Assembly: GCA_022842205.1 (NCBI GenBank)
Contig: JALHQA010000009.1
Location: 1 to 64,000 of the forward strand
DNA length: 64,000 nucleotides
Reading direction: 5' to 3'
DNA from: Hyphomicrobiales bacterium
GTDB lineage: Bacteria; Pseudomonadota; Alphaproteobacteria; Rhizobiales; Methylopilaceae
This document shows, one piece after another, positions 28,286 to 38,250 of the stretch. The notes beneath the pieces are model-generated. The model ran no database searches. It was given only the letters and a program-made list of their open reading frames with translations, and was not told the origin of the DNA. The position numbers were made by a program, and so were the translations under genes. Numbering within the stretch: the first letter of the stretch is position 1; each line of letters opens with the position of its first letter.

Positions 28286-28600
28286 TGTATCGACGCCATG
28301 GCTTTCGGCCATGCGGGACGCTGCTGCGGACCGCCGGTAATCGACGAATTCCTGCCGCTTCGGATTGGTGCCCCAGCCGAACTGGGAGCCGATGACCACA
28401 TCAGCCGCCGTGAACGGTTGCCGAGGATATACGGGCCGTCGCGAACGGCATCCGCAAACGACATCATCACGGTGGCGAAATCGCCATAGCCGGCAGCGCC
28501 GCGTGGGGCCGCCTCCTTGCGCGGGAATGCGACATCCAGCACCGCGGGCTCCGAACAAAGCCATTTCAGGAATTCGCCGCGCAATGGATCGCGGTGGGCG
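28270..28600 (-). pseudogene. Glutathione S-transferase, C-terminal fragment (frameshifted)
   Basis: The leftward sequence from about 28600 encodes DPLRGEFLKWLCSEPAVLD, then YGDFATVMMSFADAVRDGPY ILGNR, the typical start of a GST C-terminal domain. Near 28430 a base is missing: FTAADVVIGSQFGWG continues in the next frame. Near 28350 the frame returns, giving RPAWPKAMASIQKKPA and a stop at 28270. The N-terminal domain of the same gene is 1.9 kb away at 30524-30737. About 20 residues between the two parts are absent. Confidence 0.82.
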
Positions 28601-28819
28601 ACATGGAGTGCAGGGCAATGTTGCCAAGATGAAGTGAACGCTGCGACGGACGAGGTATTTTCACGGTTCGACGACGACCAACAAGCACGGGATCGAGCGT
28701 GGCGAGATCATGCAATACTGGCGTCTGGGGGAACATCGTCATCGGGAACCGCAAGCGACGGCGTGGTACTGACCGGCGGCACGGGCAGCGTCTTCGCTAG
28801 AAACATCACGGCTTGACGG
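28601..28819. other. Stretch with no recognisable gene
   Basis: Between the GST C-terminal fragment and the methyltransferase stop. Frames on both strands are short and carry no motif I recognise. It may be debris from the insertion event that split the GST gene. Confidence 0.5.
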
Positions 28820-29476
28820 TCAGCGCTTCAAGCCACATATCCAGACAATCTTCGTACCAATAAAGGGGTCCCTACCGTAGAATGTCCGCGGCAGAAAATG
28901 CCGCGAAACATCTTCGATCAAATCGCTGTCGCCGAACGAACGAAAGGAGCCGACGCGGTAGGTATCGAGGGCTTCCTGTCCGTACCATTTTCCCATCTGT
29001 TCCCGATCGGAATTCTCGCGGGTGGGCTTGCCGAACTGGATTGGGTCGTGGCTGAATAGCCGACCGCCCGGTCGGAGGACACGGGCGAATTCCCGAAGCG
29101 CGGCATTGTGGTCGTAATTCAAGCAAAGGACATAGCTTGCGACGACGCAATCAAAGCTCTCGCCGGGCACTTCCGGCATGTCACAGATGTTCGCCACAAT
29201 GTCGGGTTTGATGTCGGGCCTGATGTCGATGCTGACCGTCTCGGCGCCCCATTTCTTGAAGAGACGCTTTTCGCCCACGCTCGGCGCCACGACGAGGACG
29301 CGTTTACCGGAAAGGTCGAACTCCTCGGAAATGTAATCCTGATAGAGCATCGCCAACACTCGTTGCCGTTCGAACGAGTGACATCCGGAACATTTACGCT
29401 CTTCCGAGGACCTTGCGCCGCAGATTGGACAGCAGACTTGGCTTGCCGTCGTTACTTCGCTCTGGCTCGTCGGCAA
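28820..29476 (-). CDS. SAM-dependent methyltransferase with N-terminal zinc-ribbon-like cysteines
   Basis: About 218 residues from a proposed TTG at 29476. The N-terminus has CCPICG and CSGC pairs (zinc-knuckle-like), then a class I methyltransferase fold: VLVVAPSVGEKRLF (motif I position), ETVSIDIRPD, CDMPEVPGESFDCVVASYVL and REFARVLRPGGRLFSHDP. Such proteins occur in surface-polysaccharide loci. The start is uncertain: the frame is open to 29638, inside the deacetylase gene, and no good ribosome site is visible. Coupled to the upstream deacetylase by overlap. Lower GC than flanking DNA. Confidence 0.75.
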   Translation of the reverse strand: MPTSQSEVTTASQVCCPICGARSSEERKCSGCHSFERQRVLAMLYQDYISEEFDLSGKRVLVVAPSVGEKRLFKKWGAETVSIDIRPDIKPDIVANICDMPEVPGESFDCVVASYVLCLNYDHNAALREFARVLRPGGRLFSHDPIQFGKPTRENSDREQMGKWYGQEALDTYRVGSFRSFGDSDLIEDVSRHFLPRTFYGRDPFIGTKIVWICGLKR

Positions 29477-30395
29477 AGAGGAGGACTTCGTCGATAGCAA
29501 GTTTGCCGCTGTCGAAGAGATCCACTGCCCTCGCCGCCGTAATGATCTCGAAATCTTTTGCAAGCGCATTGATAAGTTCTCCGAATGCTTCGACTGCCGC
29601 CGGGTCCGGTTGGGAGAAATACTGCTTGTTCTCATCAAGTTTCAGAAACGACCATGAATGCAATACGAGCACAGCGATGGCTTGGGTTCCGTGTGCTTCA
29701 TAGAAGGATTTGAGAAATTGGCGATGAAGCTGAATGCGCTCGGCCAGCTTCGGTTTAAAGAGCGCATAGGCGTTGAAGTTATAGTCTGATGTGCGGCCTA
29801 GCCCTCTGAAGTCAGATACGCACGATACCGGAATCTCCAGCACGACGCGGTCTTCCAATGACCATAGGAACTGACCACGTGGCCGCGTTCGAATCGGCTG
29901 CGTGGCTCGCGAAGCATTGCAGCTCAGGTCAGCAATACCGTGCCTACCGAGTGCTGATAGGAATGGCGCGCTGAAACGATAGCCGCCCCCTCGAAACGCC
30001 TTTGGCGAGGCCGAAATTCTGCTGTGCTGATCGAGCAGATAATCGAGCATCGCATCGCTTTCGGCGGTACCCGAAACGTTCAAATCATTGACCGGAGTGA
30101 GGTCTTCCCAGAACGATTTCGACAGGAATGTCTGATGCAAGTGAAGTTGGAGATCGTGGCCTCGTCGCTCAATTTCCCGGCCAACGTCGAGAAGTCCATC
30201 GCCGTAAAGCTCAACCTCCGCGTAGTCCAACATCATGGTCATCGTGACGCCGGCTTTTTCGGCAATGGACATCATTTTTTGAATGCCAAACTCGCCCTCC
30301 GGAAACCGGCCCCAGATCAGCCTATCGAGAGGGGATGCCGCGGAGCGGCGTGGCATCGCTTCAACATCTACGGTGATCATGATCCGAGGCTTCAT
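29394..30395 (-). CDS. Polysaccharide deacetylase-like protein
   Basis: A 333-residue protein with the NodB-homology layout: MITVDVEAMPRR with the catalytic Asp region, GVTMTMMLDYAEVELYGDG, then HDLQLHLHQTF, which supplies metal-binding histidines, a RGGGYRFSAPF arginine motif, and LVLHSWSF near the end with the last His. The family removes acetyl groups from sugars of cell-surface polymers. ATG at 30395 is used; a TTG at 30431 is in frame. It is the first gene of the insert that splits the GST gene and is visibly AT-richer than its neighbours. Confidence 0.72.
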   Translation of the reverse strand: MKPRIMITVDVEAMPRRSAASPLDRLIWGRFPEGEFGIQKMMSIAEKAGVTMTMMLDYAEVELYGDGLLDVGREIERRGHDLQLHLHQTFLSKSFWEDLTPVNDLNVSGTAESDAMLDYLLDQHSRISASPKAFRGGGYRFSAPFLSALGRHGIADLSCNASRATQPIRTRPRGQFLWSLEDRVVLEIPVSCVSDFRGLGRTSDYNFNAYALFKPKLAERIQLHRQFLKSFYEAHGTQAIAVLVLHSWSFLKLDENKQYFSQPDPAAVEAFGELINALAKDFEIITAARAVDLFDSGKLAIDEVLLFADEPERSNDGKPSLLSNLRRKVLGRA

Positions 30396-30449
30396 GCAGC
30401 GATAGCAGCGGTCAAATTGGTCGCCCGTCAATAGCTCACTAAACCAAAG

Positions 30450-30462
30450 CCCGCTGTGCGGG
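30450..30462 (-). terminator. Small hairpin with T-rich tail, leftward
   Basis: CCCGC-TGT-GCGGG; on the minus strand it is followed by CTTTGGTTTAG. Positioned to stop leftward transcription from the GST promoter before the deacetylase gene. Confidence 0.5.
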
Positions 30463-30471
30463 AATCGCGCC

Positions 30472-30493
30472 GCCCTCCGGGGGGCTTTTTCTT
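30472..30493 (+). terminator. Hairpin with TTTTTCTTT tail, rightward
   Basis: GCCC(T) pairs with (G)GGGC around CCGG, then TTTTTCTTT. A good rightward terminator, although no rightward gene precedes it. It shares GGGGCTTTTTCT-like sequence with the terminator at 28259-28285; both sit beside the GST halves. Confidence 0.55.
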
Positions 30494-30523
30494 TGGAGAC
30501 TTGAGATCGATAGAAGCGCGTTG

Positions 30524-30737
30524 GCAGATCGCCGACGCCTCGGTTACCACGACATCGCCATGGCGCAGGGCCGGCACCTTGCCCATCGGATTGATTTTCA
30601 GGTAGTCGGGCTGGCGGTGCTCGCCGGTTTCGCGATCGAGCGCGAGCACATCGTAGGCCCGCCCACCTCCTCCAGCATCCAATGCGCGATCGAGCCGCGG
30701 GAGGGCCCGGTCAGCGTGAAGACGTAAGATTGGCCAT
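30524..30737 (-). pseudogene. Glutathione S-transferase, N-terminal fragment (frameshifted)
   Basis: From an ATG at 30737 the leftward sequence encodes a GST thioredoxin-like domain: SYVFTLTGPSRGSIAHWMLEE, then after a one-base shift YDVLALDRETGEHRQPDYLK and INPMGKVPALRHGDVVVTEASAIC. The NPMGKVPALRHGD segment is the glutathione-binding signature. A further base is missing just after the ATG. The similarity stops at about 30524, where the inserted DNA begins. With the fragment at 28270-28600 this reconstructs one degraded GST gene. Confidence 0.85.
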
Positions 30738-30784
30738 GACGGTCTCCGCATATGGGTTGGCGGGGATCAACGCACGCCGTGAAG

Positions 30785-31162
30785 TCAGACCGCAAGCCGG
30801 TCGATCACGGCCGCACCCCATATGAGCGCGACCAGGACGAGCGCAAAGAAGACGGCGGCCGAGCCGAGGTCTTTCACCACTTTGATCTGCTCGTGATATT
30901 CGGGCATGACGTGGTCCGCGAGCTTTTCGACCGCCGTGTTGAGCAATTCGACCGCCGGCAGCACCAGCAGCACAGCCACCATCGCGGCGAACCAGCCGAG
31001 GCCGGGCGCCAGCCAGGCGGCCAGCGGAATGCCCGCGACGAGCAGATACAGCTCCTGGCGGACCGCGGCCTCGTTCCGGACGGCATAGTCCAAGCCGCGG
31101 AACGAATTCAGGGTCGCGAGATAAAGCCGTTTCAGGCCTTTCTCATTCATGCCGGCGATCAT
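30785..31162 (-). CDS. dgkA: Diacylglycerol kinase (prokaryotic DgkA type)
   Basis: Phosphorylates diacylglycerol to phosphatidic acid in the inner membrane. From the ATG at 31162 (preceded by GAAAGGA) the protein is 125 residues, near E. coli DgkA (122). Motifs: SFRGLDYAVRNEAAVRQELY, AVELLNTAVEKLADHV with catalytic Glu, and KDLGSAAVFFALV. Three helices. An earlier ATG at 31189 is in frame but lacks a ribosome site. Divergent from trmFO. Confidence 0.93.
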   Translation of the reverse strand: MIAGMNEKGLKRLYLATLNSFRGLDYAVRNEAAVRQELYLLVAGIPLAAWLAPGLGWFAAMVAVLLVLPAVELLNTAVEKLADHVMPEYHEQIKVVKDLGSAAVFFALVLVALIWGAAVIDRLAV

Positions 31163-31258
31163 CGGGGAAATCCTTTCGCGGGGCGTCATAAATCCTATGC
31201 CGCGTTGTCACACGCAAGGGCGATTGAACACCCCGGCCGCCTCCCCTAGGTTCCGGCC

Positions 31259-32677
31259 ATGAAACCGGTTCATGTTATCGGCGGCGGCCTCGCCGGCTCG
31301 GAAGCCGCCTGGCAGATCGCCCAGGCGGGCGTGCCCGTCATCCTCCACGAGATGCGCCCCGTACGCGGCACCGACGCCCACAAGACGGACGGGCTTGCCG
31401 AACTCGTGTGCTCCAATTCCTTCCGCAGCGACGACAGCGACGCAAATGCCGTCGGTCTGCTGCACTGGGAGATGCGCCAGCTCAATTCGCTGATCATGCG
31501 CAGCGGCGACGCCCATCAGGTTCCGGCCGGCGGCGCGCTGGCCGTGGACCGCGACGGCTTTTCGGCCGCGGTGACGAAGGCCCTGGAAGATCACCCGTTG
31601 ATTGCCATCGAGCGCGGAGAGATCGATGGCCTGCCCCCGAAGGACTGGGACAATGTCATCATCGCCACCGGACCGCTGACTTCCACCGCACTGGCGGAGG
31701 CCATCCGTGAGCTCACCGGCCGCGACGCGCTGGCCTTCTTCGACGCCATCGCACCCATCGTGCATTTCGACTCCATCGACATGGGTGTCTGCTGGTTCCA
31801 GTCGCGCTACGACAAGGCGGGCCCCGGCGGCACCGGCGCGGACTACATCAACTGTCCGATGAACAAGGAACAGTACGACGATTTCGTACGCACGCTCGTG
31901 GAGAGCGAGAAGATCGACTTCAAGGACTGGGAGGCGAACACCCCGTATTTCGACGGCTGCCTGCCGATCGAAGTGATGGCGGAGCGCGGGCCGGAAACGC
32001 TGCGTCACGGGCCGATGAAGCCGGTCGGACTGACCAATCCGCACAAGCCGGACGAGAAGCCCCATGCGGTGGTGCAGCTTCGTCAGGACAATGCGCTGGC
32101 CACGCTTTTCAACATGGTTGGTTTCCAGACCAAGATGCGGCACGGCGCGCAGGCGGAAGCCTTCCGTAAAATTCCCGGCCTGGAGAATGCCGAGTTCGCG
32201 CGGCTCGGCGGCCTGCACCGCAACACGTTCCTCGACTCGCCACGTCTTCTGGATCCGACGCTACGGCTCAAGGCCGATCCTCGTTTGCGCTTCGCCGGCC
32301 AGATCACCGGCTGCGAAGGCTATGTCGAAAGCGCGGCGATGGGACTGATAGCCGGCCGGTTCGCGGCGGCGGAGAGGCTTGGCCGCGAGATGTCCATACC
32401 GCCCGCGACGACGGCGTTCGGCGCCCTGCTCGGCCACATCACCGGCGGACACATCGCCGTCGAAGGGGACGAGAACACCAAGCGCAGCTTCCAGCCGATG
32501 AACGTCAATTTCGGGCTGTTTCCGCCCGTGGAGAAGCCGAAGCGCGAGCCCGGCTCACCGCGCCTGCGAGGGCCGCAGAAAGCAGCCCTGAAGAAAAACG
32601 CGATCACCGCGCGGGCGAAGACCGATCTCCAGGAGTGGGCTGAAATCGTGAAGCTCGGCACGTTCGAGACGGCCTGA
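31259..32677 (+). CDS. trmFO: Methylenetetrahydrofolate-tRNA-(uracil-5-)-methyltransferase
   Basis: Folate- and FAD-dependent enzyme that makes m5U54 in tRNA. The 472-residue protein has [16 protein letters not shown] (FAD), [11 protein letters not shown] with conserved Cys51, [14 protein letters not shown], and [16 protein letters not shown] with the second catalytic Cys. The C-terminal [20 protein letters not shown] binds FAD, and GHITGG and [13 protein letters not shown] are family-specific. Length is normal. Confidence 0.97.
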   Translation: MKPVHVIGGGLAGSEAAWQIAQAGVPVILHEMRPVRGTDAHKTDGLAELVCSNSFRSDDSDANAVGLLHWEMRQLNSLIMRSGDAHQVPAGGALAVDRDGFSAAVTKALEDHPLIAIERGEIDGLPPKDWDNVIIATGPLTSTALAEAIRELTGRDALAFFDAIAPIVHFDSIDMGVCWFQSRYDKAGPGGTGADYINCPMNKEQYDDFVRTLVESEKIDFKDWEANTPYFDGCLPIEVMAERGPETLRHGPMKPVGLTNPHKPDEKPHAVVQLRQDNALATLFNMVGFQTKMRHGAQAEAFRKIPGLENAEFARLGGLHRNTFLDSPRLLDPTLRLKADPRLRFAGQITGCEGYVESAAMGLIAGRFAAAERLGREMSIPPATTAFGALLGHITGGHIAVEGDENTKRSFQPMNVNFGLFPPVEKPKREPGSPRLRGPQKAALKKNAITARAKTDLQEWAEIVKLGTFETA

Positions 32678-32687
32678 CGACGCGGAC

Positions 32688-33467
32688 TTAGCCGATCCAG
32701 ATCCAGATCGGGTGATCGGACTCCATCAGCAGTTTCACCGCCATGGCGCAGCAAGCGATAACAAGCACCGGGCGGATGACCTTCGCGCCGTTTGCGATCG
32801 CAAGCCGCGACCCTATCCGCGCGCCGAGAATGCTGCCGACCGCCATTGTCAGGCCGACCAGCCAGACCGGCGCACCGGCGATGATGAACAGGCCCAGCGA
32901 GCCGATATTGCTGGCGAAGTTGAGCAGCTTGGTGTTGCCCGTCGCGCGCAGGATCGACTGCCCTCGCAGGGTGACGAAGGACAGCGCGAAGAACGATCCC
33001 GTCCCCGGACCGACAAGCCCGTCGTAAAAGCCGATGGCCGGCACGGCCGTTGCCGTGAAGACCGGTTGCGACAGGCGCGGCTCGGCATCGACGTCACCGA
33101 GCCTCGGAGACAACAGGAAGTACAAGGCGAGTGCGATCAGCACGACCGGCAGTGCCGCCTTGAGATGGGCCACCGGAAGCAGCGAGACGCAAAGCGAGCC
33201 AAGCACGGCGGCTGAGCCGGAAACGATCATCATGCCCCGCGCGGCGCGCCAGTCCGTCGAGCCGTGCCGCACATATTGCAGCGACGCCGTACCCGAGCCG
33301 AACGTGCCCTGGAGCTTGTTGGTGGCGAGGGCCGAGAGCGGGTCCATCCCCGCCAGAAGCATGGCCGGAAGCGTGAGCAGCCCGCCCCCGCCGGCGATGG
33401 AATCAACGAAACCCGCAAGCGCCGCGACGGCGGCGAGGACCAGCAAAATGTCGGGAGTGATCTCCAT
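32688..33467 (-). CDS. TSUP family permease (TauE/SafE-like)
   Basis: A 259-residue membrane protein of about eight helices. Family motifs: LAGFVDSIAGGGGLLTLPAMLLAG near the N-terminus with LSALATNKLQGTFGSG, and the matching repeat GFYDGLVGPGTGSFFALSFV with ATGNTKLLNFASNIGSL. TSUP proteins move sulfite, organosulfonates or related anions. No regulator or sulfur genes adjoin, so the substrate is open. Convergent with trmFO, divergent from lexA. Confidence 0.9.
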   Translation of the reverse strand: MEITPDILLVLAAVAALAGFVDSIAGGGGLLTLPAMLLAGMDPLSALATNKLQGTFGSGTASLQYVRHGSTDWRAARGMMIVSGSAAVLGSLCVSLLPVAHLKAALPVVLIALALYFLLSPRLGDVDAEPRLSQPVFTATAVPAIGFYDGLVGPGTGSFFALSFVTLRGQSILRATGNTKLLNFASNIGSLGLFIIAGAPVWLVGLTMAVGSILGARIGSRLAIANGAKVIRPVLVIACCAMAVKLLMESDHPIWIWIG

Positions 33468-33537
33468 CGGCGCGGAATTAACACCGATTTCAGGGTGCCG
33501 CGACCAATCCCTTCGTCTTTCAACCTGATCTTAACCG

Positions 33538-33573
33538 TTGCGGAACAATCAAGGAACAGTTAGGGTCTGTTCC
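33538..33573 (+). promoter_or_regulatory. lexA promoter with SOS box and overlapping palindrome
   Basis: TTGCGG (33538-33543) and TAGGGT (33561-33566) are 17 bases apart. GAAC-AATCAAG-GAAC (33543-33557) is the SOS box GTTC-N7-GTTC read on the other strand and fills the spacer. The second GAAC also starts a palindrome GGAACAG-N7-CTGTTCC (33553-33573). LexA binding here would block its own promoter. Confidence 0.85.
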
Positions 33574-33613
33574 TGATTTGTTTCGGCCGATTCCGGCCAG
33601 TTTTGAGGCGAGC

Positions 33614-34324
33614 ATGCTGACGCGCAAGCAACATGAGCTTCTCCGCTACATCCATGAGCGGTTGAAGGAATCCGGCGTCCCGCCGAGCTTCGACGAGATG
33701 AAGGAAGCGCTGAACCTGCGCTCCAAATCCGGCATTCACCGCCTCATCACGGCGCTTGAGGAACGCGGCTTCATCCGCCGCCTGCCGAACCGCGCCCGCG
33801 CGCTCGAAGTCGTGCGCCTGCCGGAGTCGGTTGCGCCAAATATGCGCCCCGCTCCCGGCAAGTTCTCCCCCGGCGTGATCGAGGGCGGACTGGGGCGCGC
33901 GCGGCCGAAGCCCGTCGAGACGGAGGATCTGGATGCCTATTCCTCCATCGCGGTGCCGGTCATGGGCCGCATCGCGGCGGGCGTGCCGATCGAGGCCATC
34001 CAGACCCGCAGCCACACCATCGCGGTGCCGCCGGAAATGCTCGGCGGCGGCGATCACTTCGCGCTCGAGGTCCGCGGCGACTCGATGATCGAGGCGGGTA
34101 TTCTGGAAGGCGATGTCGTCGTCATCCGGAAATCGGACTCGGCGGAGACGGGCGACATCGTGGTGGCGCTGGTCGACGACGAGGAAGCGACGCTGAAGCG
34201 GCTGCGCAAACGTGGCGCCTCCATCGCGCTCGAGGCGGCCAACCCGGCCTATGAGACGCGCATCTTCGGACCCGACCGGGTCCGCGTGCAGGGCAAGCTT
34301 GTCGGCCTCATCCGCCGCTACTGA
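33614..34324 (+). CDS. lexA: SOS repressor LexA
   Basis: A 236-residue repressor and self-cleaving protease. N-terminal winged helix ([38 protein letters not shown]), then the cleavage site Ala122-Gly123 in RIAAGVP, nucleophile Ser157 in RGDSM and general base Lys195 in ATLKRL. Length fits alphaproteobacterial LexA. The ATG at 33614 is the family N-terminus. Its own SOS box shows autoregulation, and matching boxes at ssb/uvrA and before dnaE are its likely targets. Overlaps convergent comEC by seven bases. Confidence 0.98.
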   Translation: MLTRKQHELLRYIHERLKESGVPPSFDEMKEALNLRSKSGIHRLITALEERGFIRRLPNRARALEVVRLPESVAPNMRPAPGKFSPGVIEGGLGRARPKPVETEDLDAYSSIAVPVMGRIAAGVPIEAIQTRSHTIAVPPEMLGGGDHFALEVRGDSMIEAGILEGDVVVIRKSDSAETGDIVVALVDDEEATLKRLRKRGASIALEAANPAYETRIFGPDRVRVQGKLVGLIRRY

Positions 34325-36612
34325 ACGTCCATATCGGGCGTATCGTCGTCCTCAATTTCGGTTTGATCGAACCCGCCGCCGGCGGGTTCTTTCGCTTCGG
34401 ATACTCGCCTTGCGAAGAGCGGGCCTTCCGGCGGCGCCGTTGCGCCATGCCAGATGCGATCGTCGTCCCCGCGCGCGACGCGCGGCGCGAACGAGCCGTC
34501 GGCATTCCGAAATAGCGCGACGGCGCCCCCTCCGGCCAGATCGGCGGCGTCGATCACATAGGCCGTATCCCGGCATGAAGGCGGCGCAACGAGGCGTGTC
34601 ACGACAATCGCCGCGCGGCTGCAATCCTCGGCGAGCCCGGCATAGGTCCAGGTCAGCGCGAGGCTACGCCCGTCCGGCAGAGGCGCGGTGCAGCCCGAGC
34701 TGTCGCACAGCACACCTTCCGTGACACTCTTGTCGCGAACGCCGCGCGTGTCGCCGTCGGCGGCAAGCCAGGTGCCGGCGGCGAAGCTTGCGAAGCGCAC
34801 GCCAATGACATGAAGCCTTCCATCCGGCCCGCGCACTGCCGCGGCGCGGCCTCCGGGCTCGACATAGACATCCGCGCGCTCCGGCATGGATGCGAGCATC
34901 ACGCCCGCAGCCAGCGGAAGCGCAGCAAGCCAGCGCAGCCGCGTCGTCCACACCGCCACCCAGATCAGTCCGAGACTGAGCAGCAGCACGCCGGAGACGG
35001 GAAAGGCCGGGATGGATATCGTCGCAAACGGCCATGTTGCGATCCATGACGCAACCGCAAGCATCAATTCGATGCCGAAACCCATGATACGCCATGCGAA
35101 GCCGTCGAGCCCGAGCGGCATCAGCAGCAGCCCCACAAGCGCCCACGGCATTACGAGAAGGCCGACGACGGGTAGAGCGACGAGATTGCTCGGAAGCGAG
35201 TGAACGGCAAAGCGCTGGAAATGAAAGGTCGAGAACGGCGCGGTCGCGAAAGTCGCGGCGATGGTGGTGGCGATAATGCCGCCGAAGTACAGACGCAAAA
35301 ACCGAATGAGACCACCGTCCGCCGCGCCGCGGATTTCGTCGGGCGCGCGCCTGCCGGCGGCCTCATACCACGCGACGATCGCCATGACGGCGCAGAACGA
35401 CATCTGGAAGCTCGGACCGAGCACAGCTTCCGGAAAGAGGAGAACCGCCACGAGCGCGGCGACGCCGAGATTGCGCATGGTGATGCCCTGGCGGTCGCAC
35501 AGTACCGCGAGGAAAACGATCGCGATCATGACAAAGCTGCGCTGCGTCGCGATCTCGGCGCCCGACAGCGCCAGATAGCCCGCGGCGCCGAGGAGCGCGG
35601 CCATGGCCGACCATTTCTTGATCGGATAGCGCAAGCCTATGCCGGGAATGAGCGCAAGCCCGAACCGGAGAATGCCGAACAGGGCGCCGCCGAACAGCGC
35701 CATATGCAGACCGGAAATCGAAATGACGTGAAACAGGCCCGCGACGCGCAGCGCTTCGTTCGCGCCGTTCGATATTTCGCCGCGCTGGCCGGTGACGAGC
35801 GCGGCCGCGATGGCGCCCGGATCGCCGTCGACCACGGAAACGATGCGGGATGTAACGACATTACGCAGCCGGTCGATATGAGCCGCCGCGCGTTGCCCGA
35901 AGGTCAGCGGCCCGGGCGGAAGGACAACGGGCTTTTCCGCACGGCTGCCGACGGCGCCGATGCCCATGAAGAAAGCCTCGCGCGCAAAGTCGTAGCCGCC
36001 CGGACGGGCAGGACCTGGCGGCGGACGCCAGAGCGCTTCGACCGAGACGCGATCACCCGCCGAAATTCCTGAAACCTTCGCAACGGTGACACGCACACGC
36101 TCCGGCAGTTGCGCAGGCGAGAGATCGCCGAGCTTTTCGGGCGCAATAACAAGCCGCATGCCGCGCGGGCGCGGCTCGATCCGCTCGACAGATCCCACCA
36201 CCGGGGCTCGCAACGGCTTTTCGAGGATCGGCGCCGCGACCAGCTCGACACGCGCGGCCGCCGACAGGAAACCGGCCGCGACAGCCGCCAGCAGAACAGC
36301 GGCTGGGAAGCCTGCCGGGCGGGCGCGGCTGGCCCACGCAGCCAGCGCGAGGGCCACGAAGACCGCAGCCGCGGCCCAGAGCGAAGGATCGCGACCGGCT
36401 GAAAAGAACAGGAGAACCCCGACAATGGCCGCGACGGGCAACCAGAGAAAGAATCGCCCTGCCTCACGCTCTTCGTTCAGAGCGGCCGCCAGTCTTTCCC
36501 GGACCGCCTCGGCCCTGTCCGACAGGCCGAAGCCTATCCACGCGCGGGCACCCGGCCGCGCGGCGACAACGGCCCGTGTTCTGGCGTCAGGTTTTCCCCC
36601 CGGCTCGGACAC
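34318..36612 (-). CDS. comEC: ComEC/Rec2-type competence channel protein
   Basis: A 764-residue inner-membrane protein: an N-terminal DUF4131-like OB region (about 60-230), then the competence domain with [53 protein letters not shown] and [19 protein letters not shown]-type segments. ComEC moves single-stranded DNA into the cytoplasm in competent bacteria. The C-terminal metallo-hydrolase domain found in long forms is not recognisable here; only a short hydrophilic tail follows the helices. Start is GTG at 36612. Divergent from gltX. Confidence 0.9.
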   Translation of the reverse strand: MSEPGGKPDARTRAVVAARPGARAWIGFGLSDRAEAVRERLAAALNEEREAGRFFLWLPVAAIVGVLLFFSAGRDPSLWAAAAVFVALALAAWASRARPAGFPAAVLLAAVAAGFLSAAARVELVAAPILEKPLRAPVVGSVERIEPRPRGMRLVIAPEKLGDLSPAQLPERVRVTVAKVSGISAGDRVSVEALWRPPPGPARPGGYDFAREAFFMGIGAVGSRAEKPVVLPPGPLTFGQRAAAHIDRLRNVVTSRIVSVVDGDPGAIAAALVTGQRGEISNGANEALRVAGLFHVISISGLHMALFGGALFGILRFGLALIPGIGLRYPIKKWSAMAALLGAAGYLALSGAEIATQRSFVMIAIVFLAVLCDRQGITMRNLGVAALVAVLLFPEAVLGPSFQMSFCAVMAIVAWYEAAGRRAPDEIRGAADGGLIRFLRLYFGGIIATTIAATFATAPFSTFHFQRFAVHSLPSNLVALPVVGLLVMPWALVGLLLMPLGLDGFAWRIMGFGIELMLAVASWIATWPFATISIPAFPVSGVLLLSLGLIWVAVWTTRLRWLAALPLAAGVMLASMPERADVYVEPGGRAAAVRGPDGRLHVIGVRFASFAAGTWLAADGDTRGVRDKSVTEGVLCDSSGCTAPLPDGRSLALTWTYAGLAEDCSRAAIVVTRLVAPPSCRDTAYVIDAADLAGGGAVALFRNADGSFAPRVARGDDDRIWHGATAPPEGPLFARRVSEAKEPAGGGFDQTEIEDDDTPDMDVQ

Positions 36613-36698
36613 CCCGTGTTCCCCTCACCGTCCACCCCATGCTACACGGGCGCGCGCCGTTGCCTATCCGGTGTTTCTCCCGAGAACCGACTTTGCCC

Positions 36699-38123
36699 AT
36701 GACCGAACCCGTCATTGCCCGTTTTGCACCCTCGCCCACCGGCTTCCTCCATATCGGCGGAGCCCGCACCGCGCTGTTCAACTGGCTGTACGCCCGGAAC
36801 AAGGGCGGAAAGATGCTGCTCCGGATCGAGGACACGGACCGCGCACGCTCCACACAGGAGGCGATCGACGCGATCCTTGACGGGATGCGATGGCTGGGCC
36901 TCGACTGGGACGGCGAGCCCGTCTTCCAGTTCTCGCGCGCCGACCGTCACCGCGCGGTGGTCGAGGAACTGCTGGCCAAGGGCAAGGCCTATCGCGCCTA
37001 TGACACGGTCGAGGAACTGGAGGCGATGCGCGCCAACGCGCTCGCAGCCGGCAAGCCGCCCCGTTATGACGGCGGCTGGCGCCACCGCGATCCATCCGAA
37101 GCGCCGGCGGGCGTGAAGCCCGTCATCCGCCTCCTGACGGAAGATGCGGGCGAGACCGTTGTCGAGGACGCCGTGCAGGGCACGGTGACATTCCCGAACG
37201 CCGATCTCGACGACCTTGTATTGCTGCGTTCGGACGGCACGCCGACCTATATGCTGGCCGTCGTCGTCGACGACCACGACATGGGCATCACCGACATCAT
37301 CCGCGGCGTCGACCATCTGACCAACGCGGCGCGACAAATCCAGATCTACCGGGCGCTGGGCTGGGACGTGCCGCGCATGGCGCACATTCCGCTGATCCAC
37401 GGACCGGACGGCGCGAAACTCTCGAAACGCCACGGCGCGCTCGGCGTCGAAGCCTATCGCGAGATGGGCTACATGCCCGCGGCACTTCGCAACTACCTCG
37501 TCCGGCTCGGCTGGAGCCACAAGGACCAGGAAATCTTCTCGACCGACGAGATGATCGCGGCGTTCGGGTTGGACTCGGTCGGCCGTTCCGCCGCCCGTTT
37601 CGACTACGACAAGCTCGAGAACCTCAACGGTCATTACATGCGGGCGACGCCTGACGACGATCTCATAGCCGTGTTCAAGCAGTCGCTGCCCTATCTGAAG
37701 GGCGGGCCCGAGGCACAGAAGAAGCTCGACGCGGGACTGTGGGACGCGTTCCGCATCATGCTGCCGGCGATGAAGGAGCGGTCGAAGAACTTCCTTGAGC
37801 TGCTGGACAATGCCAGCTTCCTGCTCGATGAACGGCCGCTGAAACCGGACCCCAAGGCCGCGCAAACCCTCGATATGGCCGGTACGCGCGATCTTCTCGG
37901 CCGGCTCACGCCGCGGCTCGCGGCGCTTGCGGACTGGACGGGCGAAGCAATCGAAGCCGAAGTGCGGGCATTTGCGGAGACCGAAGGAGCCAAGCTCGGA
38001 CAGGTTGCGCAGCCGCTGCGCGCCGCGCTGACCGGAAAAATGGTCTCGCCGCCCATCTTTGAGGTTCTTGCGGTGCTGGGACGCAACGAAAGTCTCGCGC
38101 GCCTCGGCGATCAGGCCGGCTGA
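36699..38123 (+). CDS. gltX: Glutamyl-tRNA synthetase
   Basis: A 474-residue class I synthetase: [20 protein letters not shown] (HIGH-like motif), [12 protein letters not shown], the anticodon-discriminating C-terminal helix bundle, and [21 protein letters not shown] (KMSKS-like motif). The ATG at 36699 begins the conserved start [15 protein letters not shown]. Immediately upstream of gltA, a conserved alphaproteobacterial neighbour order. Confidence 0.97.
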   Translation: MTEPVIARFAPSPTGFLHIGGARTALFNWLYARNKGGKMLLRIEDTDRARSTQEAIDAILDGMRWLGLDWDGEPVFQFSRADRHRAVVEELLAKGKAYRAYDTVEELEAMRANALAAGKPPRYDGGWRHRDPSEAPAGVKPVIRLLTEDAGETVVEDAVQGTVTFPNADLDDLVLLRSDGTPTYMLAVVVDDHDMGITDIIRGVDHLTNAARQIQIYRALGWDVPRMAHIPLIHGPDGAKLSKRHGALGVEAYREMGYMPAALRNYLVRLGWSHKDQEIFSTDEMIAAFGLDSVGRSAARFDYDKLENLNGHYMRATPDDDLIAVFKQSLPYLKGGPEAQKKLDAGLWDAFRIMLPAMKERSKNFLELLDNASFLLDERPLKPDPKAAQTLDMAGTRDLLGRLTPRLAALADWTGEAIEAEVRAFAETEGAKLGQVAQPLRAALTGKMVSPPIFEVLAVLGRNESLARLGDQAG

Positions 38124-38250
38124 CGCAACCCCCGCCACGACCTAGGGTTCTCTTGCGGGAAGCGCCCGTTTTCCTTATGGAAAAAGAGGCGATACGGTGG
38201 CGGGTGGCGGCCGATTGCTCCCTTCGGCTGCGGACAAAAAGGATGGTTGC

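Noticed and set aside
28517-28816. 99-codon rightward frame across the GST fragment and the unassigned stretch
   Set aside because: Runs antisense through the GST C-terminal fragment and has no motif; low-complexity end.
28560-30560. Direct repeats or att-like sequences at the two GST break points
   Set aside because: Comparison of the two junctions by eye gave no shared word beyond a few bases, so the insertion mechanism stays unknown; the shared GGGCTTTTTCT is part of two terminators, not of the junctions.
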